DNA of 32,742 bases from Gammaproteobacteria bacterium (GCA_029862125.1 JAOTXY010000034.1:1-32742); one strand, 5' to 3'; shown: positions 1 to 9,191, counted from the first letter of the stretch. Notes: generated by a model not told the origin, from the letters alone. A program made the numbers and translations.

Positions 1-666
1 CTGGATTTTATCGCGGTAGGCATACAGGGCGGTCATGAACTGGTGCATGCCGTCAAGCGCATTGTTGCCGAGTCCCGGATCGCTGGCGTGCCCGGATTGA
101 CCGACGAACTCGACCGACATGGTCAGATTGCCCTTATGCTGTCTAATAGGGGACAGACCCGTCGGTTCACCGATGACGCAGAAGCGCCCCAGTTTCTTAC
201 CATTGTCGGCGATCAGCCTGGCGCCGCTCATGGTGGTTTCTTCATCAGCGGTTGCCACCAGGGTGAGAGGTTTTTTGAGATCTTTAAAATTAATCCCGCT
301 ACTTGCCTTGAGCGCGAGTGCGAGAAAACTCTTCATATCGCAGCTGCCGAGCCCGTAAATGCGATCGTCTGCCTCGCGGGCGGTGAACGGATCGCTGCTC
401 CACAAGGAAGGATCACAGGGCACGGTATCGGTATGGCCCGAAAGCACTAGGCCATCACTGCCGCTACCGGCACGTGCAACCAGGTTGAATTTATCGTTGT
501 TTACCGACTGGATTTCGATCTCGAAACCAAGGCCTTCACTCCACTCGGCCACGCGATCGATAACGCCGCGGTTACTCATATCGAGATCGGTGTGCACGCA
601 GCTCACCGAAGGGGTAGCGATCAATTCCTTGATCATTTCGTGCGCAGAGGGTAATCCGGTCGACAT
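1..666 (-). CDS. argE: Acetylornithine deacetylase (M20 metallopeptidase family), partial at its C-terminus
   Basis: This enzyme hydrolyses N-acetyl-L-ornithine to ornithine in the cytoplasm, a step of the linear arginine pathway. The gene runs off the left edge of the window, so only the first 222 residues are present, from an ATG at 666 preceded by an AAAGG ribosome site. Visible M20 metal-site motifs are SGHTDTVP (H78, D80), LGSCDMKS (D110), ADEETT (general base and ligand at E142/E143) and IGEPTGL (E167). The stretch LWSSDPFTAREADDRIYG is typical of ArgE. DapE and other M20 peptidases share the fold, but the N-terminal pattern ATPSVSC fits ArgE better. The gene begins 14 bp after the ilvD stop on the same strand, so the two are probably co-transcribed. 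The dimerisation-domain end and the last metal ligand lie outside the window. Confidence 0.9.
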   Translation of the reverse strand, partial: MSTGLPSAHEMIKELIATPSVSCVHTDLDMSNRGVIDRVAEWSEGLGFEIEIQSVNNDKFNLVARAGSGSDGLVLSGHTDTVPCDPSLWSSDPFTAREADDRIYGLGSCDMKSFLALALKASSGINFKDLKKPLTLVATADEETTMSGARLIADNGKKLGRFCVIGEPTGLSPIRQHKGNLTMSVEFVGQSGHASDPGLGNNALDGMHQFMTALYAYRDKIQ

Positions 667-680
667 CGAAGTAACCTTTA

Positions 681-2390
681 TTACTCCGGCAGGTCGGTTA
701 CCGCGCCTTCGGAAGCGGAGCTGACCAGGCGAGCGTACTTGGCCAGTACACCGCGCTTGTAACGAGGTTTCGGTTGTTTCCAGGCCCTGGCGCGACGCTT
801 GAGTTCGGCCGCGCTCAGCTTGACGTTGACTTCGCGTTTCTCGGCGTCGATGGTGATGATGTCGCCATTCTTAAGCAAGGCAATTGGTCCACCGACCGCG
901 GCTTCAGGCGTGACATGACCCACAACGAAGCCATGCGAGCCGCCGGAAAAGCGCCCGTCGGTCAGAAAAGCGACATCCTTGCCCAGACCTTTGCCCATGA
1001 TGGCCGAAGTAGGTGACAACATTTCGCGCATGCCGGGACCGCCCTTCGGGCCCTCGTAACGCACCACGATGACGTCGCCTTTTTTAACGGTGCCGTCGAG
1101 AATCTTCTTCAGCGCCTGCTCTTCGGAGGCGAAAATGCGCGCCTTGCCGGTGAAATGCAGCCCTTCCTTACCTGAAATCTTCGCGACCGAACCTTCGGGG
1201 GCCAGGTTACCGCGCAGGATGACCAGGTGACTGTCCTTCTTGATCGGGTTATCGAGTGCATGCACGATATCCTGGCTTTTGGGGTAGGGTTTTACCGCGG
1301 CCAGGTTTTGCGCCAGGGTCTTGCCGGTGACAGTCAGGCATTCTCCGTGCAGCAAGCCGGCGTCGAGCAGCATTTTCATCAATGGCTGAATACCGCCGAT
1401 TTCGATCAGTTCGGACATCATCGCCTTACCGCTGGGTCGCAGATCGGCGAGCACCGGCACGCGCTTGCCGATGCGGGTGAAATCGTCGAGCTTGAGGTTA
1501 ACCCCGATAGACGAGGCCATTGCCAACAAGTGCAGCACCGCGTTGGTCGAGCCTCCCAGGGCGATGACGACCGTGATTGCGTTTTCGAACGCCCTTTTGG
1601 TCATGATGTCACTGGGACGGATATTGGCCTTTAGCAAACGCATGGCCGCCTTGCCGGCCTCGATACAGTCCTTTGTTTTATCTTTCGAAATCGCCGCCTG
1701 TGCAGAGCTGTTGGGCAGGCTCATTCCCATCGCCTCGATCGCGGAGGCCATGGTATTTGCGGTATACATGCCACCGCAGGAGCCCGGTCCCGGGATCGCG
1801 GTGCATTCGATATCCTTGAGCTCCTTCTTGCTGATCTTGCGCTGTGCCTGTGCGCCGACCGCTTCGAATACCGAAACCACGTCGGTGCTTTTGTTGTTGT
1901 GACAGCCCGGCATGATGGTGCCGCCATAGACAAATACCGAGGGTCGATTGAGGCGTGCCATGCCCATCAAGCAACCGGGCATATTCTTGTCGCAGCCACC
2001 GATCGTGACCAGTGCATCGAAACCCTGGCAACCGGTTACCGACTCGATTGAATCGGCAATTACCTCGCGTGACACCAGCGAGTATTTCATGCCCTCGGTG
2101 CCCATCGAAATGCCGTCTGAAATGGTAATGGTATTAAAAATCACCGCTTTGCCGTTGGCAGCGTTGGCGCCCTCGGCAGCCTTTAATGCGAGCTGATCGA
2201 TGTGCATGTTGCACGGCGTCACCATGCTCCAGGTCGATGCGATTCCGACCTGTGGTTTTCTGAAATCGGCATCACCGAAGCCAACCGCACGCAGCATCGA
2301 GCGACTAGGTGCGCGATCGACGCCATCGACGACCAGCGACGAGTATTTACGCGGATTAGCCCTGCGTGATGCGGTTTTTTTAGTAGCCAT
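681..2390 (-). CDS. ilvD: Dihydroxy-acid dehydratase
   Basis: IlvD dehydrates 2,3-dihydroxy-isovalerate and 2,3-dihydroxy-3-methylvalerate to the keto acids that precede valine, leucine and isoleucine. The product is 569 residues, which matches the shorter bacterial IlvD form. Three conserved cysteines expected to hold the iron-sulfur cluster are visible: C60 (VTPCNMH), C133 ([10 protein letters not shown]) and C205 ([14 protein letters not shown]). The C-terminal [19 protein letters not shown] motif is intact. I chose the ATG at 2390, giving [10 protein letters not shown]. The open frame continues upstream to 2474, but that extension does not resemble the family. The ribosome site before 2390 is weak. 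The gene is divergent from the GGDEF/EAL gene across 145 bp and lies upstream of argE. Confidence 0.96.
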   Translation of the reverse strand: MATKKTASRRANPRKYSSLVVDGVDRAPSRSMLRAVGFGDADFRKPQVGIASTWSMVTPCNMHIDQLALKAAEGANAANGKAVIFNTITISDGISMGTEGMKYSLVSREVIADSIESVTGCQGFDALVTIGGCDKNMPGCLMGMARLNRPSVFVYGGTIMPGCHNNKSTDVVSVFEAVGAQAQRKISKKELKDIECTAIPGPGSCGGMYTANTMASAIEAMGMSLPNSSAQAAISKDKTKDCIEAGKAAMRLLKANIRPSDIMTKRAFENAITVVIALGGSTNAVLHLLAMASSIGVNLKLDDFTRIGKRVPVLADLRPSGKAMMSELIEIGGIQPLMKMLLDAGLLHGECLTVTGKTLAQNLAAVKPYPKSQDIVHALDNPIKKDSHLVILRGNLAPEGSVAKISGKEGLHFTGKARIFASEEQALKKILDGTVKKGDVIVVRYEGPKGGPGMREMLSPTSAIMGKGLGKDVAFLTDGRFSGGSHGFVVGHVTPEAAVGGPIALLKNGDIITIDAEKREVNVKLSAAELKRRARAWKQPKPRYKRGVLAKYARLVSSASEGAVTDLPE

Positions 2391-2535
2391 AATGTGATTA
2401 ATTTCTGCAATTTGAGAATCGAGGTAGGTTAGGCAAAGGCGGTAGGCGATGCAAGCGAATAAATCGGCTCTCAAAACCCAATAATCCGGATTCTTGCCTA
2501 TACTCCTTCTAATCCAGATTTAAGCCGATTGGTTC

Positions 2536-4845
2536 ATGCTCGAAACGATTTTGGTAGCCATACTTGCCGCGCTGATCAGCGCAACTCTGACGTGGTACTT
2601 GCTAAAGGGTTTCGCGGCAAATCGGGCCCGTCGGCAAAGGCAAAATCGTAAGGATAGACTGCATGACCTGATCGAAGGCACGGTCGGAACCACTGGCGAA
2701 ACCTACTTTTATGCCCTGGTCCGGGAATTATCCCAGTTCCTTTCAATTGATACGGTATTCCTGGCTGCGGGCAATGGCGACGAGCAGCAGGAATATCAGA
2801 GTCTTTCTTACTGGTGTGACGGCGGTTACACCATGAACCACAGCGTTTCCCTACTAGACTGTCCCTGCGCCGAAAGTGGTGCCTTCTGGTATCTCGAAAA
2901 TTCTGCCTGCCAGCTATTTCCCGATGCGACTTTTTTACGGGAACGATTTGGTGCTTCCGGTGTGTTTACGGTAAAGCTGCAGGATACGTCCGGTCGACAG
3001 ATCGGGGTGCTTGCCGGTACCAGCCGCACCAGGTTAGACCTTGAAAAAAGTGATATCCACGTGATCAAGTTGTTCGCCGCGCGCGCCGCCGCCGAACTGG
3101 AGCGAAAGCTCGCACTGGGTGAGACCTTGATGGAAAAGGAACGTGCGCAAGTCACCCTGCACTCGATCGGTGACGGCGTCATTACCACCGACAGCAAGGG
3201 TTGCATCGACTATATGAACCCGGTGGCCGAGGCCTTGACCGGTTGGCGCTTCCACCAGGCGATGGGCTTATCGATGGAAGCGGTGTTGCATCTCGAAGAC
3301 GAGCAGAGCGGGAAGGTGATTCCGGACCCGGCACAACGCTGCCTGAAAGAGAAAAGAGTGATTGCGCCGAAAACCGATAATGTGCTGATATCCCGCAACG
3401 GTGACCGCTACTCGATCCAGGGTACCGCGGCGCCGATGATCGACGGCCAGGGCAACAGCATTGGCGTGGTGCTGGTATTTAAAGATGTGACCGACTCGCG
3501 TCGCATGCAGAAAATGATGGTGCACCAGGCAACGCATGACTCATTGACGGGCCTGGTCAACCGCACCGAGTTCGTGGAGCGGCTGGAACAGTCCCTGCAA
3601 TCGGCCAAGGATTTCGAAAATACCCACGCGCTGTTGTTTCTCGATCTCGACCAGTTTAAATATGTGAATGACAACGCGGGACACGTGGCCGGCGATGAGT
3701 TGCTGAAACAGATTTCATCATTGCTCGCGGGCCAGTTGCGCGGTCGCGATACCCTCGGTCGCCTCGGCGGCGACGAGTTCAGCGTGTTACTGGAAAATTG
3801 TCCGCTAACCAAGGCCAGTAAAGTGGCTGAAATGCTGATCGGCGTGGTCCGTGAATACCGTTTCACCTGGGATCAAAAGACTTACCAGGTCGGGGTTAGC
3901 ATTGGCATTGTGCCGATAACCGCGGAAACGACGACCTGCAAGCAGTTGATGCATGATGCGGACCAGGCCTGTTACGTCGCCAAGGATATGGGTCGTGGAC
4001 GTTATCACGCTCACAGCAATGCTGATTCAGGCTTGCGCCTCAGCCCGGGTGAAAAACTGCAACGTAAGGATATCCAGGATTCGCTCTCGGATGGGCGTTT
4101 TCTATTGCTGTACCAGCCAATTATTGCGCTCGATCCGGAGCCGACCCGATTGCATACCCGTGCCGAGATCCTGTTGCGTATGCTGGACGAAGCCGGTAAC
4201 GTGATTACGCCCGGTGCATTCCTGCCGGTTGCGGCGCGCTGCGGCCTGCTGCCGCAAATCGACCGCTGGGTTATCGAACGGGTATTCAGCGCTTATTCCC
4301 ACCTTTTTATGCAGAATCCTGGCCTGGTGCTGAGTTTGAACCTGTCGGCGCCATCCATTGCCGATGAAACTTTGCTCGATTATATTTTGCTGATGTTTGA
4401 CAAATCCGTGGTCAAACCGCAGCAAATCTGTTTCGAGATATCTGAAAGTACGCTAAGTCACAATCTCACGAACGCGAGTAGACTGGTTAAACGTTTACGT
4501 GACCTCGGCTGCAGTTTGGCGCTCGACAATTTCGGCAGCGGGTTGGCCAGTTTTGCCGCGCTTAAGGATTTGCAACTGGATTACGTCAAAATCGACGGCA
4601 ACCTGATCCGCGACATTTGCACCGATGAAATCGATCACACGATGGTTGAGTCGATCAATTCCATGGCACATTTACTGGACATCAGGACGATTGCGGAATG
4701 CGTCGATGGTGAGGCAACTTTCGAGAAGCTGAAATCGATTGGTGTCGATTATGCACAGGGATTCTACCTGGGTGAATTGATGGGACTGGATGAAATAGAC
4801 AGTACCGATCAGGATCAATCCCTCTCCGAGATCCAGGTTAGCTGA
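2536..4845 (+). CDS. Membrane-anchored GAF-PAS-GGDEF-EAL cyclic-di-GMP signalling protein
   Basis: This 769-residue protein should sit in the inner membrane and adjust cyclic di-GMP. The order is one N-terminal membrane segment (about residues 4-24), a GAF-like region (about 50-190), a PAS domain (about 203-322), a GGDEF domain (about 325-490) and an EAL domain (about 510-750). The cyclase motif is intact at GRLGGDEF (GGDEF 411-415), and the inhibitory I-site RxxD is present at R402/D405 with the usual five-residue spacing. The EAL domain is altered. EAL reads E544-I-L, and the metal-binding DDFG motif reads D664-N665-F-G. N602, E634, K685, E721 and Q741 are conserved. I infer an active, product-inhibited cyclase with a weakened or c-di-GMP-sensing EAL domain. 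The gene stands alone, and its stop codon lies in the base of a long hairpin. Confidence 0.92.
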   Translation: MLETILVAILAALISATLTWYLLKGFAANRARRQRQNRKDRLHDLIEGTVGTTGETYFYALVRELSQFLSIDTVFLAAGNGDEQQEYQSLSYWCDGGYTMNHSVSLLDCPCAESGAFWYLENSACQLFPDATFLRERFGASGVFTVKLQDTSGRQIGVLAGTSRTRLDLEKSDIHVIKLFAARAAAELERKLALGETLMEKERAQVTLHSIGDGVITTDSKGCIDYMNPVAEALTGWRFHQAMGLSMEAVLHLEDEQSGKVIPDPAQRCLKEKRVIAPKTDNVLISRNGDRYSIQGTAAPMIDGQGNSIGVVLVFKDVTDSRRMQKMMVHQATHDSLTGLVNRTEFVERLEQSLQSAKDFENTHALLFLDLDQFKYVNDNAGHVAGDELLKQISSLLAGQLRGRDTLGRLGGDEFSVLLENCPLTKASKVAEMLIGVVREYRFTWDQKTYQVGVSIGIVPITAETTTCKQLMHDADQACYVAKDMGRGRYHAHSNADSGLRLSPGEKLQRKDIQDSLSDGRFLLLYQPIIALDPEPTRLHTRAEILLRMLDEAGNVITPGAFLPVAARCGLLPQIDRWVIERVFSAYSHLFMQNPGLVLSLNLSAPSIADETLLDYILLMFDKSVVKPQQICFEISESTLSHNLTNASRLVKRLRDLGCSLALDNFGSGLASFAALKDLQLDYVKIDGNLIRDICTDEIDHTMVESINSMAHLLDIRTIAECVDGEATFEKLKSIGVDYAQGFYLGELMGLDEIDSTDQDQSLSEIQVS

Positions 4846-4883
4846 CCCGGTCACTAAATGCGCAAGCATTTAGTGACCGGGTC
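4844..4883. repeat. Perfect 18-bp palindromic hairpin with GCAA loop, fused to the stop codon
   Basis: Arms 4844-4861 and 4866-4883 are perfect inverted complements around the loop GCAA (4862-4865). The first arm begins inside the TGA stop (4843-4845) of the GGDEF/EAL gene. No T-run follows, so it is not a standard Rho-independent terminator. It could still protect the mRNA 3' end or separate the convergent genes. The core GCGCAAGC is the same as in the neighbouring short palindromes, which suggests a common origin. Confidence 0.85.
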
Positions 4884-5008
4884 ATCCCCGCGCAAGCGGG
4901 GATCTTTCAAACCTACCGTCATCCCCGCTCAAGCGGGGATCTTATAACGCGCCACCATTTCAAGATTCCCGCTTGCGCGGGAATGACCTAAATTTGCTCG
5001 GGAATGAC
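4884..5008. repeat. Cluster of short REP-like palindromes (GTCAT-CCCGC type)
   Basis: Three complete 20-bp palindromes with 8-bp stems are visible at 4884-4903 (loop GCAA), 4921-4940 (loop TCAA) and 4965-4984 (loop TTGC). A half copy ending GGGAATGAC follows at about 4997-5008. The first two carry GTCAT on the left. The third and the half copy are inverted and end in ATGAC. This is the general form of dispersed extragenic palindromes in proteobacteria. They lie between the convergent GGDEF/EAL and GNAT genes, a usual place for such elements. Confidence 0.8.
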
Positions 5009-5031
5009 ATCAATACTGCGAGTTATCGCGA

Positions 5032-5517
5032 TTAAACGCCGACTTTTTTAGAGCGTCGTTCCATAATTAAAGTGTTACGCCAACGACCGTCGCGCTGGGC
5101 GATTCGCTCGCGAATGCCGACTTCGCGAAAACCGTGTTTCAGGTGCAGTTTCAGCGTCGCCTGGTTTTCGGGAAAAATGGATGAATAAAGGCTCCAGATG
5201 CCATTACTCTCCGACTCTTCGACGAGCCGAGCCATCAGCTTGCTGCCGATACCCTGTCCAGCAGACTCCGTGGCGACATAGATACTGATTTCGGCAACGC
5301 CGCTATAGCAGTCCCGTACTGACACCGGTGCCAGGGCCGCCCAGGCCTTCACCATGCCGCCCTGCTCCCACACCAGGCGTGAATAGGGGAGATATTTTGC
5401 CTGCCAGATTTCCCAGTTCGGTGCACTGGTTTCGAACGAGGCTTCACCCGTATCAAGCCCCTGCTGGTATATTTTGAGTACGGGCCCGGAGTCGGAATTT
5501 CGCAGTTTTCGGATCAT
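5032..5517 (-). CDS. GNAT N-acetyltransferase, phosphinothricin/methionine-sulfoximine acetyltransferase type
   Basis: This 161-residue protein is a single GNAT domain that uses acetyl-CoA to acetylate a primary amine. It begins MIRKLRNSDS. The acetyl-CoA pyrophosphate-binding motif reads VATESAGQGIGSKL (GQGIGS at residues 87-92). ASFET near residue 26 and the C-terminal LHLKHGFREVG are typical of the PAT/MnaT group, whose known substrates are L-methionine sulfoximine or sulfone and phosphinothricin. The in vivo substrate cannot be read from sequence. I chose the ATG at 5517. A TTG immediately upstream at 5520 would add one residue. The gene is isolated, convergent with the GGDEF/EAL gene and divergent from the aap operon. 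Confidence 0.85.
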   Translation of the reverse strand: MIRKLRNSDSGPVLKIYQQGLDTGEASFETSAPNWEIWQAKYLPYSRLVWEQGGMVKAWAALAPVSVRDCYSGVAEISIYVATESAGQGIGSKLMARLVEESESNGIWSLYSSIFPENQATLKLHLKHGFREVGIRERIAQRDGRWRNTLIMERRSKKVGV

Positions 5518-5753
5518 CAATCAGCTTTATACTGGGATCTGGGTGTCGGACGCAATATGCACTTTCAGTAAAAGCGGTTCTTAAGTAAGCAATCTATGCC
5601 TTGGCTGAAAGCCATTGTTATGTTACTTTTCCTTCACGGAGCAATATTAGAAGACTCCTTAATCTGTCGTCACGGTTAAAACTAAAGGGTGGAAAAGCCC
5701 CGTATACCGCGTTGACACTTCATTAAAGTAATAACAATTGGAGAGAGTGACCA

Positions 5754-6779
5754 ATGAAACTTTTTAAAACGCTGGCTGTATCTGCAGCTGTAGCGCTTGC
5801 CTCAACTTCTGGTGCTGCGACTGCGGGTACGCTACAAGACGTACAGGCCCGTGGTGAACTTAACTGCGTTGTAACAACCGGTGTTGCCGGATTTGCCGCT
5901 CCAGATGACGCTGGTCGTTGGGCGGGTTTTGACGTAGATTTTTGTCGTGCCACTGCTGCGGCCGTATTGGGTGATGCCGACAAGGTTAAATTTATCCCGA
6001 CGACTGGTAAAACTCGTTTTACCGTGTTGAACTCGGGTGAAGGCGATCTGCTTTATCGCAATACTACAATCACGATGAGCCGTGACGCAGACCTCAAACT
6101 GACGTTCCTGGGCGTTAACTACTATGACGGCCAGGGCTTCATGGTACCGAAGGCGCTTGGAGTAACTTCAGCCAAGGAACTCGATGGAGCTTCAATCTGC
6201 ATCCAGACTGGTACTACTACCGAGTTGAACCTTGCTGACTACTTTCGTGCTAATAACATGAGTTATGAGCCAGTAGCGATCGAGACTAATGAAGAAGGTC
6301 AGGTAAATTACCTCGCCGGTCGTTGCGATGTATATACCACTGATGCATCGGGTCTGGCGTCTACTCGTGGAACCTTCGATAGCCCCAACGCACATATCAT
6401 CTTGCCGGAAATCATTTCCAAGGAGCCGCTGGGACCAGCCGTTCGCCAGGGCGATGATCAATGGGCCGATGTTACCCGTTGGGTACTGAATGTCTTAATC
6501 GCCGCCGAAGAAGCGGGCCTCACCCAGGGCAATGTCAAGGGTCATGCCGCAAAAGCCGGAAGTAACGTCGATATCAACCGTATGGTCGGTACCGAGGGCG
6601 ATTTTGGTTCGATGATCGGATTGGACAAGCAGTGGGCGGTACGCGCGATTTCCGCGGTAGGCAACTACGGCGAAATTTTCGAGCGCAACATCGGTGTCAA
6701 CACCGGGCTGGGTCTTGCTCGCGGACTGAACGCGCAGTGGACCAATGGCGGAATCCTGTATTCTCCACCTGTTCGTTAA
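5754..6779 (+). CDS. aapJ: Periplasmic general L-amino-acid binding protein of an Aap-type ABC importer
   Basis: AapJ captures L-amino acids in the periplasm and delivers them to the AapQM permease. The product is 341 residues, the usual length for the family. It starts with a signal peptide of charged MKLFK, a hydrophobic core and probable cleavage after ATA (residue 24). The mature part has the type-3 solute-binding fold, with motifs such as ARGELNCVVTTG, WAGFDVDFCRA, YDGQGFMV, ICIQTGTTTELN and RCDVYTTDASGL. A good ribosome site (GGAGAG) precedes the ATG. Codon choice is richer in GCT, GGT and CGT than in neighbouring genes, which suits a strongly expressed binding protein. It is the first gene of aapJQMP. 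A GC-rich hairpin follows its stop. Confidence 0.94.
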   Translation: MKLFKTLAVSAAVALASTSGAATAGTLQDVQARGELNCVVTTGVAGFAAPDDAGRWAGFDVDFCRATAAAVLGDADKVKFIPTTGKTRFTVLNSGEGDLLYRNTTITMSRDADLKLTFLGVNYYDGQGFMVPKALGVTSAKELDGASICIQTGTTTELNLADYFRANNMSYEPVAIETNEEGQVNYLAGRCDVYTTDASGLASTRGTFDSPNAHIILPEIISKEPLGPAVRQGDDQWADVTRWVLNVLIAAEEAGLTQGNVKGHAAKAGSNVDINRMVGTEGDFGSMIGLDKQWAVRAISAVGNYGEIFERNIGVNTGLGLARGLNAQWTNGGILYSPPVR

Positions 6780-6793
6780 ACTGTAGTAATGAA

Positions 6794-6815
6794 GCGGCGG
6801 TCTTACGACCGCCGC
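6794..6815 (+). terminator. Intercistronic hairpin after aapJ (partial terminator or mRNA stabiliser)
   Basis: A perfect 9-bp GC-rich stem (6794-6802 with 6807-6815) closes the loop TTAC. It lies 14 bp after the aapJ stop and 53 bp before aapQ. No U-tract follows, so full termination is unlikely. Hairpins in this position commonly keep binding-protein mRNA more abundant than permease mRNA. Confidence 0.6.
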
Positions 6816-6868
6816 CTCACTTAAGTCATGGCGATTTGGCATGACTGAATTTTCGGGGGCTAAAAAGA

Positions 6869-8065
6869 ATGGCGGCAACAGAAACGTCCAGCAGCAATCC
6901 TTCACTTTTCTATCGCCTGTTTTTTGACAAGGAACTGCGTTCGGTCACGATACAGGTCATTACCATGGCCCTGATCTTCGCATTTTTCTTTTTTATAGTT
7001 AACAACGCGATCACCAACCTTGAAGCCATTGGTAAGGGATATAGCTTTAGCTTCCTGTGGGATGCGTCAAATTACGATATCAATCAAACCCTGATCGAAT
7101 ACAATTCTCGCAGCCCGCACTGGCGAGCTGCTGTCGTCGGCCTCATCAACACCCTGCTGGTGGCGGTAGCCGGAATTATTCTCTCGACCATTGTCGGGTT
7201 TCTGCTCGGCGTTTTACGCCTGTCAAGTAACTGGCTGATCAACCGGGTCGTTTATGTTTACATCGAATACGTACGCAACGTACCGGTGTTACTCCATATT
7301 TTATTGGTTCACGGTATCGTCGTGAATACCCTGCCGATTCCAAAAAATGCATTGATGGCCTTCGACGGCACATTGTTCCTGACGAATCGCGGCTTCTATA
7401 CACCTAAACCCTTGTTTGAACCGGCGATGTGGGCGGTACTGATAGCCTTCGTGATTGGCGTCGGATTCACTATCTGGTTTAAAGGTTATGCCAAGAAAAT
7501 CCAGGACGCGACAGGCAAAATTTACCCCGTTCTATGGATAAGCCTTGGCGCCATTTTACTCTTCCCGACAATCGTATTTTTTCTCGCCGGTTTGCCGGTA
7601 AACTTTGAATACCCTGAACTCAAAGGCTTTAATTTCAAGGGTGGGCTGGTCTTGAGACCTGAATTCGTGGCCCTGTGGCTGGCGTTGTCGCTGTATACCG
7701 CCGCTTTCATCGCGGAGATCGTGCGTGCCGGTATCCAGGCGATCAGTCACGGGCAAACCGAGGCCGCATTTGCGCTCGGCATCAAACCGAGTCGCACCAT
7801 GTCGCTGGTCATTATTCCACAGGCACTACGAGTCATTATTCCTCCGCTCTCGAGTCAGTACCTCAATATCACCAAGAATTCGTCGCTCGCGATTGCGATC
7901 GGCTACATGGATATTGTGGCGACCATCGGCGGCATATCATTAAACCAGACCGGACGCGAAATGGAATGTATGACCATCGTGCTGGCCATTTACCTGGCAT
8001 TCTCGTTGATGATTTCAGCGTTTATGAACTGGTATAACAAACGCATGAAACTGGTGGAGCGCTAA
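6869..8065 (+). CDS. aapQ: Amino-acid ABC transporter permease AapQ
   Basis: This 398-residue inner-membrane protein is one of the two permease subunits of the Aap importer. It has a long N-terminal part with a first membrane segment near residues 28-48. The conserved permease core then begins around GLINTLLVAVAGIILST. The ATPase-contact (EAA) loop reads EAAFALGIKPSRTMSLVIIPQALRV in two adjoining parts, followed by the NITKNSSLAIAIGY signature of polar amino-acid permeases. Length and domain order match rhizobial AapQ, which carries a large periplasmic insertion between its membrane segments. Its TAA stop is one base before the aapM ATG, so translation is probably coupled. Confidence 0.93.
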   Translation: MAATETSSSNPSLFYRLFFDKELRSVTIQVITMALIFAFFFFIVNNAITNLEAIGKGYSFSFLWDASNYDINQTLIEYNSRSPHWRAAVVGLINTLLVAVAGIILSTIVGFLLGVLRLSSNWLINRVVYVYIEYVRNVPVLLHILLVHGIVVNTLPIPKNALMAFDGTLFLTNRGFYTPKPLFEPAMWAVLIAFVIGVGFTIWFKGYAKKIQDATGKIYPVLWISLGAILLFPTIVFFLAGLPVNFEYPELKGFNFKGGLVLRPEFVALWLALSLYTAAFIAEIVRAGIQAISHGQTEAAFALGIKPSRTMSLVIIPQALRVIIPPLSSQYLNITKNSSLAIAIGYMDIVATIGGISLNQTGREMECMTIVLAIYLAFSLMISAFMNWYNKRMKLVER

Positions 8066-8066
8066 G

Positions 8067-9191
8067 ATGAGTACTGAACGATCCCACGCAGTGGGCGAAC
8101 ATCCGGAACTGCCACCTCCCTCGACTGAAGTCGGCATTATCGGCTGGGTTCGCCACAACCTGTTATCTTCAACCACCAACATCGTTATTACGGTGCTGAC
8201 GATATATTTTCTCTACATCATAGTCCCGCCGATGCTGAACTGGATTTTCTTCGACGCGGTCTTCTCTGCCGACTCGCGCGATGATTGTCGAGCCATTGCC
8301 AAAGCGGCTGGACACGAGATGGGCGCCTGCTGGGCTTTTATCGGTAAACGTTTCGAAATATTTGTGTATGGCTTCTATCCCGCGGAAGAACGCTGGCGGA
8401 TCAACCTGTCGTTCATCCTGATGCTGGCCGCGCTGGTCCCGGTGCTGTTTGACCATGTCCCCTATCGCAAGCAGGCATTGTGGTTTTCGCTAGCTGCACC
8501 TTTTATTATTGGCTGGCTGCTGCTTGGCGGCATGGGCCTTACCCCGGTGCCAACCGATAAGTTCGGCGGCTTCATGCTGACGCTGGTTATCGGTGTCACC
8601 GGTATTGTAGGTTCCTTGCCCATAGGGATTGCGCTCGCGCTCGGGCGGCAATCACACATGCCGGCGCTGCGCATGGTCTGCGTCGCGTTTATCGAGTTCA
8701 TCCGTGGTGTACCACTGATTACCCTGCTGTTTGTTGCCTCGACCATGTTGAATTACTTTCTGCCGCCGGGTACGACCTTTGACCTGCTGCTACGCGTACT
8801 GATCATGGTGACGCTGTTCTCGGCGGCCTATATCGCCGAGGTCATCAGGGGCGGTTTACAGGCATTACCCAAAGGGCAGATCGAAGCCGCCGACTCGATG
8901 GGATTGAAATACTGGCAGTCGATGCGATTGATTATCTTGCCGCAGGCGTTGAAGATTTCGATCCCCGGGATCGTGAATACGTTCATCGGCCTGTATAAAG
9001 ATACCACGCTTGTCATCATCATCGGCCTGTTCGACCCACTCGGTATGGGACGTGCATCACTGGCCGATACCAAGTGGCAGGGACTGTCGACGGAGATTTA
9101 CGTGTTCGTCGCGATCTTTTTCTTTGTATCCTGCTTCTCGATGGCGCGATACTCACTTTATCTAGAAAAGAAACTCTATACCGGACATTAA
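8067..9191 (+). CDS. aapM: Amino-acid ABC transporter permease AapM
   Basis: AapM is the second membrane subunit of the importer, at 374 residues. Hydrophobic segments are visible near residues 32-55 and at about 110-155. The conserved permease core follows from about 165, with LALGRQSHMPALRMV, EFIRGVPLITLLF and AAYIAEVIRGGLQALPKG. The EAA loop is EAADSMGLKYWQSMRLIILP, followed by the channel-lining LYKDTTLVIIIGLFD. The gene starts one base after aapQ ends and is followed 22 bp later by aapP. It should form a heterodimer with AapQ. Confidence 0.93.
   Translation: MSTERSHAVGEHPELPPPSTEVGIIGWVRHNLLSSTTNIVITVLTIYFLYIIVPPMLNWIFFDAVFSADSRDDCRAIAKAAGHEMGACWAFIGKRFEIFVYGFYPAEERWRINLSFILMLAALVPVLFDHVPYRKQALWFSLAAPFIIGWLLLGGMGLTPVPTDKFGGFMLTLVIGVTGIVGSLPIGIALALGRQSHMPALRMVCVAFIEFIRGVPLITLLFVASTMLNYFLPPGTTFDLLLRVLIMVTLFSAAYIAEVIRGGLQALPKGQIEAADSMGLKYWQSMRLIILPQALKISIPGIVNTFIGLYKDTTLVIIIGLFDPLGMGRASLADTKWQGLSTEIYVFVAIFFFVSCFSMARYSLYLEKKLYTGH

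Noticed and set aside
2499-2504. TATACT box upstream of the GGDEF/EAL gene
   Set aside because: No acceptable -35 hexamer is found at 16-18 bp, so it was not called a promoter.
4884-5008. Regularly spaced palindromes considered as a small CRISPR array
   Set aside because: The units are 20-bp hairpins in mixed orientation with unequal gaps, and no cas genes are nearby. They fit REP-like palindromes.
5596-5679. A 27-codon ORF (MPWLKAIVMLLFL...) upstream of aapJ, considered as a leader peptide
   Set aside because: There is no good ribosome site and no visible attenuator structure linking it to aapJ, and an ORF this short is expected by chance.
5712-5717. A perfect TTGACA box upstream of aapJ, considered as a -35 element
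   Set aside because: No -10-like hexamer lies 16-18 bases downstream, and that position would fall almost on the ribosome site.
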